DNA of 45,280 bases, from assembly GCA_025463605.1 (NCBI GenBank), contig JAODAV010000013.1:1-45280 (forward strand). The letters run 5' to 3'. Every line of letters starts with the position of its first letter. The first letter of the stretch is position 1. Shown here piece after piece: positions 7,883 through 15,835 of the stretch. The notes below the pieces were generated by a model, which was not told the DNA's origin, did not search any database, and saw only the letters and a program-made list of their open reading frames with translations. A program made the position numbers and the translations under genes. The DNA is from Rhodoglobus sp. (GTDB lineage: Bacteria > Actinomycetota > Actinomycetes > Actinomycetales > Microbacteriaceae).

Positions 7883-9426
7883 AGGGGCTCCGGCAGAGCG
7901 CCCGTCGAGGTGTCGCCGCGCAAGCGCTTGACGAGCACTTCGGCGCTGATGAGGCACATGGGCAGTCCGATGCCCGGAATGGTGGAGCCGCCGACGTAAT
8001 ACAGGCCCCTGACCTTCTTTGACACGTTGCCCGCGCGAAAGAACGCACTCTGCTTGAGCGTGTGCGCCGGCCCGAGGGCGGTGCCCCGCCAGGCGTTCAG
8101 CTCGTCGGCGAAGTCGGCGGGTCCCACCGTGCGTCGCACCGTCACGCGCGATGCCAGGCCTGGGATGCCCGTCCACTCCGCGATCTGCGCGATCACCCGG
8201 TCGGCGAGCGCCTCGATGCGGGTGTCGCCGTCTCCGTCGGCGTCACCGCGCCCGATCGTCGGATCGGCGGGGATCGGCACGAGCACGAAGATGTTCTCGA
8301 AGCCCTCGGGCGCGACATCCGGGTCGACGCCACTCGGCTTGCAGATATAGAGCGATGCTGGCTCCGGGATTGCCGACGGATTGCCGAAGATCGCCTCGAA
8401 CCCCAGCTGCCAGTCACGCGTGAACAACAGGGTGTGGTGCTCGAGCTCGGGCAGTTCGCCCTTCACGCCCAGGTACAGCAGCAATGCGCTCGGTCCGGGT
8501 ATGCGCTGCTGCCAGTACTCCTCGGGGTAGGTGCGCTCGCCTTCGCCGAGCAGCCGCGTCTCGGTGTGGTGGAGGTCGGCCGCCGAGACGACGATCTCGG
8601 CGTCCGCGAACTGCACCCGTCCGCTCTCGTCGACGTACTCGACGCCCGTCGTGGAACCGTGCTCGACGACGATGCGCGACACCGCCGCGCGTGTGACGAT
8701 CGTGGCGCCCTCGAGCCGGGCAAGGTCGGCGATGGATTCGATCACGCGCGTGAACCCGCCCATCGGGTAGAGCACGCCGTCTTCGAGGTCGAGGTGACTC
8801 ATGAGGTGGTACATGCTCGGCGTCGTGTACGGCGACGAGCCGAGGAACACGGCCGGATAACCGAGCACCTGCCTCAGTCGGGTGTCACGGAATCTGCGCC
8901 CGACGAACGACGACAGCGGCTCGACGAGCAGGCGCACGAAGCGTGCGGCCCGAGCGAGCACATCCTTGGTCGCCAGCGTGCGGATGTCCGCAAAGGTCGT
9001 ATAGAGAAAGTGCAGCTTCGCAAGGTCGTACGTCTGGCGCGCAGACTCGAGGTACTTCTCGAGCCGCGCCCCGGCACCCTTCTCGACGCGCTCGAACAGG
9101 GCGATGTTGTCGCGTACCTCGGCCGAGATGTCGATGTGCTCGGCCTCACCCTCGAAGTAGATGCGGTAGCCGGGGTCGAGGGTGACGAGGGAGAGTTGTT
9201 CCTCTGTCGAGGTGCCCAGGAGGCGGTAGAAGTGGTCGAAGACCTCCGGCATGAGGTACCACGACGGTCCGGTGTCGAAGCGGAAACCGTCGTGCTCCCA
9301 CAGCCCGGCGCGCCCTCCGATCTCGGCTCGAGCCTCGAGCACGGTGACCTCGTGTCCCTCCCGGGCGAGCAGGGCGGCGCTCGCGAGTCCCGCGATTCCC
9401 GCGCCCACGATCACCACGCGACTCAT
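7879..9426 (-). CDS. crtI: Phytoene desaturase
   Basis: CrtI is an FAD-dependent flavoprotein at the membrane that desaturates phytoene in four steps to lycopene. The 515-residue product begins with the dinucleotide-binding fold VVIVGAGIAGLASAALLARE, has the usual GGFTRVIESI substrate-side segment and ends with the carotenoid-oxidoreductase signature region YYVGGSTIPGIGLPM. Length and motifs are typical. It overlaps crtB upstream (ATGA at 9423-9426) and crtYe downstream by four bases each. Confidence 0.96.
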   Translation of the reverse strand: MSRVVIVGAGIAGLASAALLAREGHEVTVLEARAEIGGRAGLWEHDGFRFDTGPSWYLMPEVFDHFYRLLGTSTEEQLSLVTLDPGYRIYFEGEAEHIDISAEVRDNIALFERVEKGAGARLEKYLESARQTYDLAKLHFLYTTFADIRTLATKDVLARAARFVRLLVEPLSSFVGRRFRDTRLRQVLGYPAVFLGSSPYTTPSMYHLMSHLDLEDGVLYPMGGFTRVIESIADLARLEGATIVTRAAVSRIVVEHGSTTGVEYVDESGRVQFADAEIVVSAADLHHTETRLLGEGERTYPEEYWQQRIPGPSALLLYLGVKGELPELEHHTLLFTRDWQLGFEAIFGNPSAIPEPASLYICKPSGVDPDVAPEGFENIFVLVPIPADPTIGRGDADGDGDTRIEALADRVIAQIAEWTGIPGLASRVTVRRTVGPADFADELNAWRGTALGPAHTLKQSAFFRAGNVSKKVRGLYYVGGSTIPGIGLPMCLISAEVLVKRLRGDTSTGALPEPL

Positions 9427-10256
9427 CGCCGACCCATCGCGGCCGCGAGCGCGAGCCGCGCCTTCACCGGGTTGGGCACGCGCACTCGCGCGCGCACCAG
9501 CTCACTGGCGGGGGTTGCCCGCAGTCGGGCCGACAGCTCGGCGAAGAGGGACTGGGCGAGGGCGACCGCGCGACGGGAACTCCTCGGCAGATCGCGCACG
9601 ACGGCCGCCGACACGGCGAGGTCGGCGTCGATGTCGTCGAGCAGACGCACCTTGTCTTCTTCCGTGAAGGTCGCGACGGCGACATCCGGGAAGTAGCTGC
9701 GACCGAGCGCCTCGAAGTCGGCGGCGAGGTCGCGCAGGAAGTTCACTTTCTGGAAGGCGGCGCCCAGCGCGCGCGCTCCCGTCTCGAAGCGCGGCAGGTC
9801 GGTCACGGTCTCCCCGTTGAGGAATGCCCGGAGGCACATGAGGCCCACGACCTCGGCCGACCCGTACACGTAGCGCTCGAAGCTCTCGCGGTCGTGCTGC
9901 TTGATCGTGAGGTCCATGCGCATCGACTCGAAGAAGGGCGCCGTGCGATCGGAGCCGAAGCCCACCTCGCGGGCGGTGAGCGCGAAGGCGTGCACGACGA
10001 GGTTCGCGCTGAACCCGGTGCCGATCGCGAGATCGGTCTCCGCCTCGAGGTCCGTGAGGGCGCGCGCGGCCGACACGAGGTCGATGTCCGCACCGCCGTC
10101 GACGATCTCGTCTGCGACGCGCACGAGCGCGTAGATGTTCTCGACGTGCTGTCGCACGCCACGCCCCAGCAGTCGCGAAGCGAGACCGAACGAGGTCGAG
10201 TACCGCCGGATGACGATACTCGCCGTCTCCCTGGCGACCCGGTCGTACAGGCTCAC
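9423..10256 (-). CDS. crtB: Phytoene synthase
   Basis: CrtB condenses two geranylgeranyl diphosphates head to head to give phytoene. The 277-residue product carries the first acidic motif in ALVRVADEIVDG, the YGSAEVVGLMCLRAF segment and the second acidic region FLRDLAADFEALGRSYFP. The start is the GTG at 10254-10256, which overlaps the crtE stop as GTGA; upstream in-frame codons lie within crtE and are not conserved-looking. It is the second gene in the crt operon. Confidence 0.95.
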   Translation of the reverse strand: MSLYDRVARETASIVIRRYSTSFGLASRLLGRGVRQHVENIYALVRVADEIVDGGADIDLVSAARALTDLEAETDLAIGTGFSANLVVHAFALTAREVGFGSDRTAPFFESMRMDLTIKQHDRESFERYVYGSAEVVGLMCLRAFLNGETVTDLPRFETGARALGAAFQKVNFLRDLAADFEALGRSYFPDVAVATFTEEDKVRLLDDIDADLAVSAAVVRDLPRSSRRAVALAQSLFAELSARLRATPASELVRARVRVPNPVKARLALAAAMGRR

Positions 10257-11323
10257 TTGACCCTTCCGAGCACGGCGTCGGCGACGGGATGCAGTTCCGT
10301 CCGCAGGGCGGACGGGATGTGCGGCTCGGCCAGTCGGGCGAGGGCGCGGTTGCCGTAGTAGCGGGCAAGGCCCTCCGCGAACGAGCGCGCGCCGCATCCG
10401 GTCAGCAGTTCCCGCACTCTTGCTGCCTGCTCTTCGCTGAGGTCGGGATCGCCGATGAGGTGCTTGACGTCGTCCCACTCCCTCGTTCTCGTCGCGTAGG
10501 CGATCAGCACGGTGCGCTTGCCCTCCCGCAGGTCGCCGATCGTCGTCTTGCCGGTCTCCGCCTCGAGACCGAACACCCCGAGCAGATCGTCGACGATCTG
10601 GTAGGCGATGCCGATCTCACGCCCGAACTCGGCGAGCGTCGAGACCACGTCTTCGCCGGCGCCGGCGAGGATCGCTCCCGCCTGCAGGGGGCACTCGAAC
10701 GAGTAGACGGCGGTCTTGTAGCGCTCCATCATGAGGATGTCGTCGACCCGCGGCACGTCGGCGGCCATGGCGAAATCGACGTCGATGAGCTCGCCGGCCG
10801 CCGAGGCGAAGAGCGCCTCATCCATCACTTCGATGAGGCGGGAGCGCACGACATCGCCGACGCCGCTGCGGTCGATGAGGCGGTACGAGTTGAAGAGTGC
10901 GAGATCGCCGGCGATCACGGCGGCCGAGATGCCGCTGTGCTCGGCGACGCGTTCCGTTCTTCCCGCGGCGGCCGCGAGGTCCCGATACGTGCCCGAGATG
11001 TTGGGCACTCCGCGGCGGGTGAAGTCGTGGTCGATCACGTCGTCATGAACGATGAGCGCGGTGTGAAGCAGCTCGAACGCCGCACCGATATATGCAGCCG
11101 CTTCGAGGTCCGTGCCGCCCAGCGACTGGTACGCGGTCATCACCATCCGCGGCCGAAAACGTTTTCCGCCGATCGTGTTGGCCTCGAGCGTCTGCCAGAG
11201 CTGCACGTACTCGGGGCCGAAGGCCGCCGCGCGGTTCTTGGCTAGGCTGAAGAAGCGCGCCAGCACGGCGTCGACCTGCACTTGCCTCTCCTGCGAGACG
11301 TCGAGCAGGCCCGAACCATCCAT
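10253..11323 (-). CDS. crtE: Geranylgeranyl diphosphate synthase
   Basis: CrtE elongates allylic diphosphates with IPP to the C20 precursor of carotenoids. The 356-residue polyprenyl synthetase shows GGKRFRP, the first Asp-rich motif in HDDVIDHDFTRRG, the YKTAVYSFECPLQAG region and the second Asp motif in QIVDDLLGVFG followed by GKTTIGDLREGKRT. No ribosome site precedes the ATG, but TAGTCT (11330-11335, minus strand) lies six bases upstream, so the mRNA is probably leaderless. It heads the crt operon and is divergent from idi with only 30 bases between start codons. Confidence 0.94.
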   Translation of the reverse strand: MDGSGLLDVSQERQVQVDAVLARFFSLAKNRAAAFGPEYVQLWQTLEANTIGGKRFRPRMVMTAYQSLGGTDLEAAAYIGAAFELLHTALIVHDDVIDHDFTRRGVPNISGTYRDLAAAAGRTERVAEHSGISAAVIAGDLALFNSYRLIDRSGVGDVVRSRLIEVMDEALFASAAGELIDVDFAMAADVPRVDDILMMERYKTAVYSFECPLQAGAILAGAGEDVVSTLAEFGREIGIAYQIVDDLLGVFGLEAETGKTTIGDLREGKRTVLIAYATRTREWDDVKHLIGDPDLSEEQAARVRELLTGCGARSFAEGLARYYGNRALARLAEPHIPSALRTELHPVADAVLGRVK

Positions 11324-11327
11324 TTAT

Positions 11328-11354
11328 GCAGACTACGCGAGGCAGACTACGCGA
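11328..11354. repeat. Tandem 13-bp repeat in the idi/crtE divergent promoter
   Basis: GCAGACTACGCGA occurs at 11328-11340 and again at 11342-11354, a period of 14. Read on the minus strand each copy contains TAGTCT; the proximal copy is the likely -10 of a leaderless crtE mRNA, and the second copy ends in the first base of the idi start codon. It may be a double promoter or a regulator site for both genes. Confidence 0.6.
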
Positions 11355-11875
11355 TGGCATCTCCCGAAGAGGTCGTGCTCGTGGATGACGCGGGCCACCC
11401 CATCGGCGCCGCCGACAAGGTCGCCGTGCACTCCGCCGAGACGCCTCTGCACCTGGCGTTCTCGTGCCACGTGTACTCCCCCGCGGGCGAGGTGCTCGTC
11501 ACTCGACGCGCGCTCGGCAAGCCCACGTGGCCCGGTGTCTGGACGAACTCATTCTGCGGGCATCCTGCCCCCGGCGAATCTCTCGAGGAGGCCATCGCTC
11601 GTCGCGGGCTCTTCGAGCTGGGCATCACCATCACCGACCTCGAGCTCGTGCTTCCCGACTTCCGCTACCGCGCAGTCGACGCTTCGGGCATCGTCGAGAA
11701 CGAACTATGCCCCGTCTTCAGGGCCGTGACCCTGGATGCCGTGGTTGCCAATCCAGACGAGGTCGCCGAATTCGCCTGGGTCGATCCGGGATCACTGCAC
11801 GACGCCGCGGTGTCGGCTCCCTACGCGTTCAGCCCGTGGCTCGGGTGGCAGTTGGAGCAGCTGGGCGCGCCGTGA
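11354..11875 (+). CDS. idi: Isopentenyl-diphosphate delta-isomerase, type 1
   Basis: Idi interconverts IPP and DMAPP, supplying both precursor types for CrtE and the extra DMAPP used by CrtEb. The 173-residue Nudix-fold protein has the catalytic Cys in TNSFCGHPAPGES, the RRGLFELGI helix of the Nudix box and the ENELCPVF segment with the second active-site acid. Length is normal for bacterial type 1 enzymes. It is divergent from the crt operon, and its stop overlaps the next start as TGATG, so it heads an operon with the lipoprotein genes that follow. Confidence 0.94.
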   Translation: MASPEEVVLVDDAGHPIGAADKVAVHSAETPLHLAFSCHVYSPAGEVLVTRRALGKPTWPGVWTNSFCGHPAPGESLEEAIARRGLFELGITITDLELVLPDFRYRAVDASGIVENELCPVFRAVTLDAVVANPDEVAEFAWVDPGSLHDAAVSAPYAFSPWLGWQLEQLGAP

Positions 11876-12513
11876 TGCGCCGGATGCTCGTCGCTCTCGC
11901 CTTGGTGACGCTGTTGGGTGGGTGCTCGGCCGTCACGCTGCCGCCTCCTCCCACCGACGCGGAGATATCGCTCATTGAGGCCAAGGGCAACGTGATGTGG
12001 TGGAACTCGATGTTTCCGAACGAGAACCCGCAGTACGTGCCGGTGGAGCGGCGCGTAAGCCCGCAAGAGCATGCGACCGTGATCACGGCATGCCTGCAGG
12101 CGCAGGACATCGAGGGCATCCAATTCTTTGAGGGCGGGGGCTGGGTTTTCGACGTCAACGACAGCGAAACGGTCGCTGCGTTCCAGCGGATCCAATGGAC
12201 GTGCTACCAGCAGTACCCGCTCGAGCTGACCGACGAGCGCCGGTCCACGTACTTGAGCAAGGCGCAGCTCGACTATGTGTTCGACTACTTCGCCGCGCGC
12301 TTGGTTCCCTGCCTGCGCCTCGAGGGATTCGACGTCAACCCCATGCCTTCTCGCGACACCTTCATGGCGGAGTCGATTTCGACGCCAATGTGGAACCCCT
12401 ACTATGAGCTGACGCCGATGCCCAACCAGGCTGGACAGTGGGTGCCGATCCTGTCGAAATGTCCGCCGCCGCCGATGACGCCTTCCCTTATCCCAGGACC
12501 CCGGGAGTATTGA
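11875..12513 (+). CDS. Putative lipoprotein, larger of a tandem pair
   Basis: The 212-residue product begins with a lipoprotein signal (MRRMLVALALVTLLGGC, lipobox LLGGC), so it is probably exported and anchored to the membrane. Residues about 25-110 (with WWNSMFPNENPQY and VVFD-like sequence) form a domain absent from its neighbour, and residues about 130-205 (LVPCLRLEGFDVN, WNPYYELTP, CPPPPMTP) match the next gene. Its start overlaps the idi stop. No function is recognised; similar secreted proteins seem common in Microbacteriaceae (recollection, not checked). Confidence 0.75.
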   Translation: MRRMLVALALVTLLGGCSAVTLPPPPTDAEISLIEAKGNVMWWNSMFPNENPQYVPVERRVSPQEHATVITACLQAQDIEGIQFFEGGGWVFDVNDSETVAAFQRIQWTCYQQYPLELTDERRSTYLSKAQLDYVFDYFAARLVPCLRLEGFDVNPMPSRDTFMAESISTPMWNPYYELTPMPNQAGQWVPILSKCPPPPMTPSLIPGPREY

Positions 12514-12854
12514 TGTTGCTGCGGGCGGGGACCATTTGCCTCGCCGTCTCTGCCGCCGTGACGCTGCTGGGCGGGTGCTCGGCCACGCCACCACCGCCTG
12601 TGCTCTTCCTCTCTGACGAGCAGCTATCCGGTGTGTACGACGACTTCACCAACCGGCTGCTGCCGTGCCTGCGCCTGCTCGGCTTGTCCATCGGCGAGAT
12701 CCCGGCGCGCGACCTGTTCGTCAGCCAGTCCGCCGGTTATCCGCGCTGGAACCCCTACCTGGAACTCGAACCAACACCTGCTGAGGGCGACTGGCCTCTC
12801 ATCGCTGCGCGCTGCCCGCCGCCGGCGCTCGTGCCCCACCTGCTGCCCGATTGA
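12513..12854 (+). CDS. Putative lipoprotein, shorter paralogue of the preceding one
   Basis: This 113-residue product has its own signal and lipobox (TLLGGC at about residues 17-22) and the segments LLPCLRLLGLSIGE, WNPYLELEPTP and RCPPPALVP, which match the C-terminal part of the upstream protein. The N-terminal domain of that protein is missing. The two genes are coupled by TGATG at 12511-12515. It appears to be a tandem duplicate that kept only one domain. Function is unknown. Confidence 0.72.
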   Translation: MLLRAGTICLAVSAAVTLLGGCSATPPPPVLFLSDEQLSGVYDDFTNRLLPCLRLLGLSIGEIPARDLFVSQSAGYPRWNPYLELEPTPAEGDWPLIAARCPPPALVPHLLPD

Positions 12855-12885
12855 CGATGGCGGCACGCCCACTACGCTCTTGGTC

Positions 12886-13275
12886 GTGCCCACTAGCGTC
12901 ACTCCCGCCGGCATCGCCGGGTGCTTCGTCGTCGATGGCGAACGATTGCACGACGAACGCGGATTCTTCCGCGAGACCTTCCGCCTCTCCGAGCTCACGA
13001 CGGCTGTCGGGCGCGAGGTCGTGTTCCGCCAGAACAATCACTCGCGCTCGCGCGTCGGCGTGCTTCGCGGCTTCCACGCGGAGCCGTGGGACAAGCTGCT
13101 GTACGTCGTTCGGGGGCTCGCGTTGTGCGTGGTCGCGGACGTGCGACCGGAGAGCCCGACGTTCGGCTCGAGCGTGCGCATCCGGCTCGGGGGCACCGGG
13201 GCGGCACTCAGGCGGGTGTTCGTCGCAGCGGGACTCGCTAACGCCTGCTCCAGCGCGAAACGACGGTTCGCGTAA
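12886..13275 (+). pseudogene. Truncated dTDP-4-dehydrorhamnose 3,5-epimerase-like gene
   Basis: Residues 1 to about 118 read as the N-terminal part of an RmlC-like cupin epimerase: [31 protein letters not shown] and [12 protein letters not shown], up to the VAAGLANA segment. The frame then runs into sequence that is the reverse of a glycosyltransferase gene and stops after a short alien tail. The family normally has about 180-200 residues, so the C-terminal third including late active-site residues is gone. TACGCT seven bases before the GTG at 12886 marks a leaderless start. It is one side of a deletion scar near 13241-13250. Confidence 0.78.
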
Positions 13276-13478
13276 CCCAGACCCGGTGCCTTCGGCAGGT
13301 CGAACCAGCGGATGCGCGGGTCGTCGTACGACGCCACTACATCGGCCGTGTCATCCGTGCAGCCGTCGCCGACGACGAGAAGCTCCCAGTCGTCATCGGA
13401 CTGCCGCAGGGTGCTCTCAATCGATAGGGCGAGAGTGTCCGGCCGGTTGTGGGTCGGCAGCAGCACGGACCACCGCAC
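13246..13478 (-). pseudogene. Truncated family 2 glycosyltransferase gene, N-terminal part
   Basis: From GTG 13478 (an ATG at 13502 is also in frame) the product reads [19 protein letters not shown], then [16 protein letters not shown], the nucleotide-sugar binding start of a GT-A fold glycosyltransferase, and [14 protein letters not shown]. Where the catalytic Asp motif should follow, the frame enters the antisense of the rmlC-like fragment and ends at 13038 without further homology. About 75 residues of an enzyme normally of 250 or more remain, so it is probably inactive. It lies two bases downstream of dcd on the same strand. Confidence 0.75.
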
Positions 13479-13479
13479 G

Positions 13480-14085
13480 CTACGCGCCGGCCTTGCCCGC
13501 ATCGGTCGAGCGCACGTCGGTGCGGTGGAAGTTCTGGAAGCTGCGGGACGCAGTCGGTCCGCGCTGGCCTTGGTAGCGCGAGCCGTACTGGCCCGAACCG
13601 TAGGGGTTGTCGACGGGCGAGCTCGTCTTGATGAAGCACAACTGGCCGATCTTCATGCCCGGCCAGAGCTTTATGGGAAGCGTCGCAACATTGCTGAGCT
13701 CGAGCGTCACGTGCCCGGAGAAGCCCGGGTCGACGAAACCGGCGGTCGAGTGGGTGAGGAGTCCCAGTCGTCCGAGTGAGCTCTTGCCCTCCAGTCGAGC
13801 GGCAATGTCGTCGGGCAGGGTCACGAGCTCGAAGGTCGAGCCGAGCACGAACTCGCCGGGGTGGAGGATGAACGGCTGGTCGGCATCCACCTCGACCAGG
13901 TGAGTCAGGTCGGGCTGGTCTTCCGCGGGGTCGATGAAGGGGTACTTGTGGTTGTCGAACAGCCGGAAGAAGCGGTCGAGCCGCACGTCAATGCTCGACG
14001 GTTGAACCATGTCGAGATCGAGAGGCTCGAGGCCGATGCGCCCCGTGTCGAGTTCGGCCCGGATGTCGCGGTCGGAGAGCAGCAT
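13480..14085 (-). CDS. dcd: dCTP deaminase
   Basis: Dcd removes ammonia from dCTP; actinobacterial versions are often bifunctional and release dUMP directly. The 201-residue trimeric-fold protein shows [14 protein letters not shown], the conserved [14 protein letters not shown] loop, the [19 protein letters not shown] motif with the catalytic Glu and [13 protein letters not shown] sequence. TAGTCT seven bases upstream of the ATG (14093-14098) indicates a leaderless mRNA. Downstream is the truncated glycosyltransferase. Confidence 0.96.
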   Translation of the reverse strand: MLLSDRDIRAELDTGRIGLEPLDLDMVQPSSIDVRLDRFFRLFDNHKYPFIDPAEDQPDLTHLVEVDADQPFILHPGEFVLGSTFELVTLPDDIAARLEGKSSLGRLGLLTHSTAGFVDPGFSGHVTLELSNVATLPIKLWPGMKIGQLCFIKTSSPVDNPYGSGQYGSRYQGQRGPTASRSFQNFHRTDVRSTDAGKAGA

Positions 14086-14112
14086 GCTGACCAGACTAGC
14101 GAGCCGCGGGGG

Positions 14113-14727
14113 TCAGAGTCCGAGGGTCGGGTTGTCGGTGCGGAGTGCGTCGAGGGCCGAAGCCGCGACCTCGCCTGTGAAGGCGACCGAGGTGCCGTCG
14201 CAGAGGATCCACACGTCACCAGTGAAGAGGTGGGTCGCCCCTTCCAGCGAGACCACCCCGTCGCGCTCCAGTTCCATCGCCGTCACCGTGCCCATGGTCG
14301 TCGACGAGAAGCCGGCCGTTGTGAGCGCGGCAATGAGGGGCGCCTGATCGGATGCATCGAGCTCGGCCACCACGAGAGCGAACGCCCCGTCGGAGTTCGG
14401 CACGGCCCACCGGCACAAGCGTGCCTGCGGTGCGGCAGCGATCGCGGTCGCGATCTCCGGTATCTCGAAGTGACCGCCGAACTCGGCCGGCGGGAACTCG
14501 CCGAAGAACTCGGTGTTCTCGCTGAACAGCGACTTGGCGAGGGCGAGAGGAAGCAGCTCCTCGCAGCCCGACAACGTGACCGGCTCCACTGTCGGCGTCG
14601 GGGTCGGGGTCGGCGACGGCGACGTCTCCGCCGTGACGCTCGGTGTGGGTTCCGGCGCGGGAGAACCGCAACCGGAGAGCGCGATGACGATCGCGGCTGC
14701 GCATGTGAGAGCTAGCTGTGGCCCCAT
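14113..14727 (-). CDS. Putative lipoprotein with Thr/Pro-rich linker
   Basis: The 204-residue product has a lipoprotein signal ending in ALSGC, a linker of repeated Pro-Thr-Ser (SPSPTPTPTPTVEP) and a globular domain with two cysteines (SGCEELLP and ARLCRW). Such linkers commonly span cell-wall peptidoglycan in actinobacteria. The ATG at 14725-14727 is chosen because TACGCT lies seven bases upstream; the longer open frame runs into the tRNA gene and is not real. Function is unknown. Confidence 0.8.
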   Translation of the reverse strand: MGPQLALTCAAAIVIALSGCGSPAPEPTPSVTAETSPSPTPTPTPTVEPVTLSGCEELLPLALAKSLFSENTEFFGEFPPAEFGGHFEIPEIATAIAAAPQARLCRWAVPNSDGAFALVVAELDASDQAPLIAALTTAGFSSTTMGTVTAMELERDGVVSLEGATHLFTGDVWILCDGTSVAFTGEVAASALDALRTDNPTLGL

Positions 14728-14811
14728 GTGCAGCAGCGTAGTCCGCGATACGCGGACTCGATAGGGTCGCGGCGCACGTTGTAGGCTCGGTTTCGCAGCC
14801 TCGGCTGTTGC

Positions 14812-14885
14812 GCGAGTGTAGTTCAATGGCAGAACTCCAGCTTCCCAAGCTGGTAGCGCGGGTTCGATTCCCGTCACTCGCTCCA
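14812..14885 (+). tRNA. tRNA-Gly (anticodon CCC)
   Basis: The sequence folds as a complete tRNA: acceptor GCGAGTG/CACTCGC, D-arm AGTTCAATGGCAGAACT, anticodon stem CCAGC/GCTGG with loop TTCCCAA giving anticodon CCC, T-arm CGGGTTCGATTCCCG, discriminator T and an encoded CCA at 14883-14885. It decodes GGG. A hairpin plus four Ts follows at 14914-14936. Confidence 0.96.
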
Positions 14886-14887
14886 TT

Positions 14888-14934
14888 GTCAATTCTTAAG
14901 CAACTCAAGACTTGTCTCATCCAAGATGAGACTT
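14888..14934 (+). repeat. Degenerate 47-bp direct repeat, copy 1
   Basis: This stretch immediately after the tRNA matches 15781-15827 at about 39 of 47 positions. It includes the tRNA terminator hairpin. The second copy is 893 bases downstream, beyond a decayed lipoprotein gene. Confidence 0.65.
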
Positions 14935-14936
14935 TT
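14914..14936 (+). terminator. Rho-independent terminator of tRNA-Gly
   Basis: GTCTCATC-CAA-GATGAGAC forms a perfect 8-bp stem with a three-base loop and is followed by TTTT, 28 bases after the tRNA CCA end. Confidence 0.75.
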
Positions 14937-15095
14937 GAGCTCTCGCGGACGTGAGCCTATTTGAGTCCGCTCTCTGAGCAGGGCGTGCAGGATGGACCAA
15001 GTTACCTGATCGACCAAAGCGCGCCGCCCGTCGGGGGGTGAGGCAAGATTAAACCGTTGGCGAACCGTGGGCCTTCTAGTCCATTGGAAAGACGC

Positions 15096-15559
15096 CTAAC
15101 TGCGGACAATCATGAAGTCGGAGAACGCCTCCCAGCCATCAGGCGTCGGCGTGGACCCTTGAGGAAGGTAGATAAACCGACCTCGACGCCGTCGATCCAC
15201 GACGAGGATCCGATCGGCGTGTTTCCGATGGAGGAGCCCGCGCCCCAGTCGGATGGTTCCTCTGGATTGATGCTGATCACGTAGACGGTGCTCGTTCCGC
15301 CGACACCGAGGTAGATGTCGCGACCCTCCCATTCGCCCTGATAACGGGTCGTCTCCGGGTCCATGCTGAAACCCTCGAGATCGACGGGAAGGAGATCCGA
15401 GGCCTGCTGCTCGGTCTCAAGGAACGCGGGCGCGGAGGACGGGTCGACATCGGACACCAGCAGTCTTTGAAGCTCGAGCTCGGTGGCTATTGGCGTTCCG
15501 GCGCAGCCAGCCAAGGCGCCCAGTAGGCCAAGAACGAGAATCCCCCGGATAGCTCTCAT
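15096..15559 (-). pseudogene. Frameshifted lipoprotein gene
   Basis: The gene starts at ATG 15557-15559, with TAGGTT six bases upstream as a leaderless promoter, and encodes a lipoprotein signal (LLGALAGC) and a domain with GRDIYLGVGGTSTVYVIS. After WIDGVEV the frame turns into GLSTFLKG. In the minus-one frame the sequence continues plausibly as RFIYLPQGSTPTPDGWEAF and SDFMIVRS to a stop at 15096. Adding one base near 15177-15182 (GTC CGG TTT) would restore V-R-F and one continuous protein of about 154 residues. Either the gene is recently inactivated or there is a sequencing error. Function is unknown. Confidence 0.72.
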
Positions 15560-15780
15560 GCGCCCAACCTAGTTGCGATGCCTTGCCGCGCTCCAGACCT
15601 CGAACTGGGCACACTAGTTTATTTGCCGCGCTAGAGGTCGTACTGCATCTGGATTTCAATATCGATGGTCGACACAAGCTCGCCCAGCACCACGGACATT
15701 GTGCGCCGCACTCTCCGGTTCAAGTCCAGATTCAGGCTCAAGACCATTGATGGCCCACATCCGCTGTCGCGACGTGTCCT
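15560..15780. other. Intergenic segment without a recognised gene
   Basis: Between the frameshifted lipoprotein start and the second 47-bp repeat no credible gene was found on either strand. A fragment GGTTCAAGTCC at about 15718-15728 resembles a tRNA T-arm, but no other tRNA parts are near it. Confidence 0.5.
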
Positions 15781-15827
15781 TGTCAGTTCTCAAGCAACTT
15801 GACACTTATCTCATCCAAGGTGAAACT
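15781..15827 (+). repeat. Degenerate 47-bp direct repeat, copy 2
   Basis: This copy starts TGTCAGTTCTCAAGCAACTT and matches 14888-14934 at about 39 of 47 positions. The terminator hairpin of copy 1 is decayed here (ATCTCATC/GGTGAAAC). It may be the far end of an old insertion beside the tRNA gene. Confidence 0.6.
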
Positions 15828-15835
15828 CCGGTGGC

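Noticed and set aside
8062..9696. 544-codon open frame on the plus strand over crtI and crtB
   Set aside because: It is an antisense shadow; crtI and crtB have full catalytic motifs on the other strand.
14728..14892. N-terminal extension of the 14113-14727 lipoprotein with sequence GIEPALPAWEAGVLPLNYTR
   Set aside because: It is the reverse translation of the tRNA-Gly gene, a well-known source of false extensions; the lipoprotein signal and the TANNNT promoter fix the start at 14727.
15711..15730. T-arm-like GGTTCAAGTCC suggesting a second tRNA
   Set aside because: The stem next to it does not pair fully, and no acceptor, D- or anticodon arm is found nearby.
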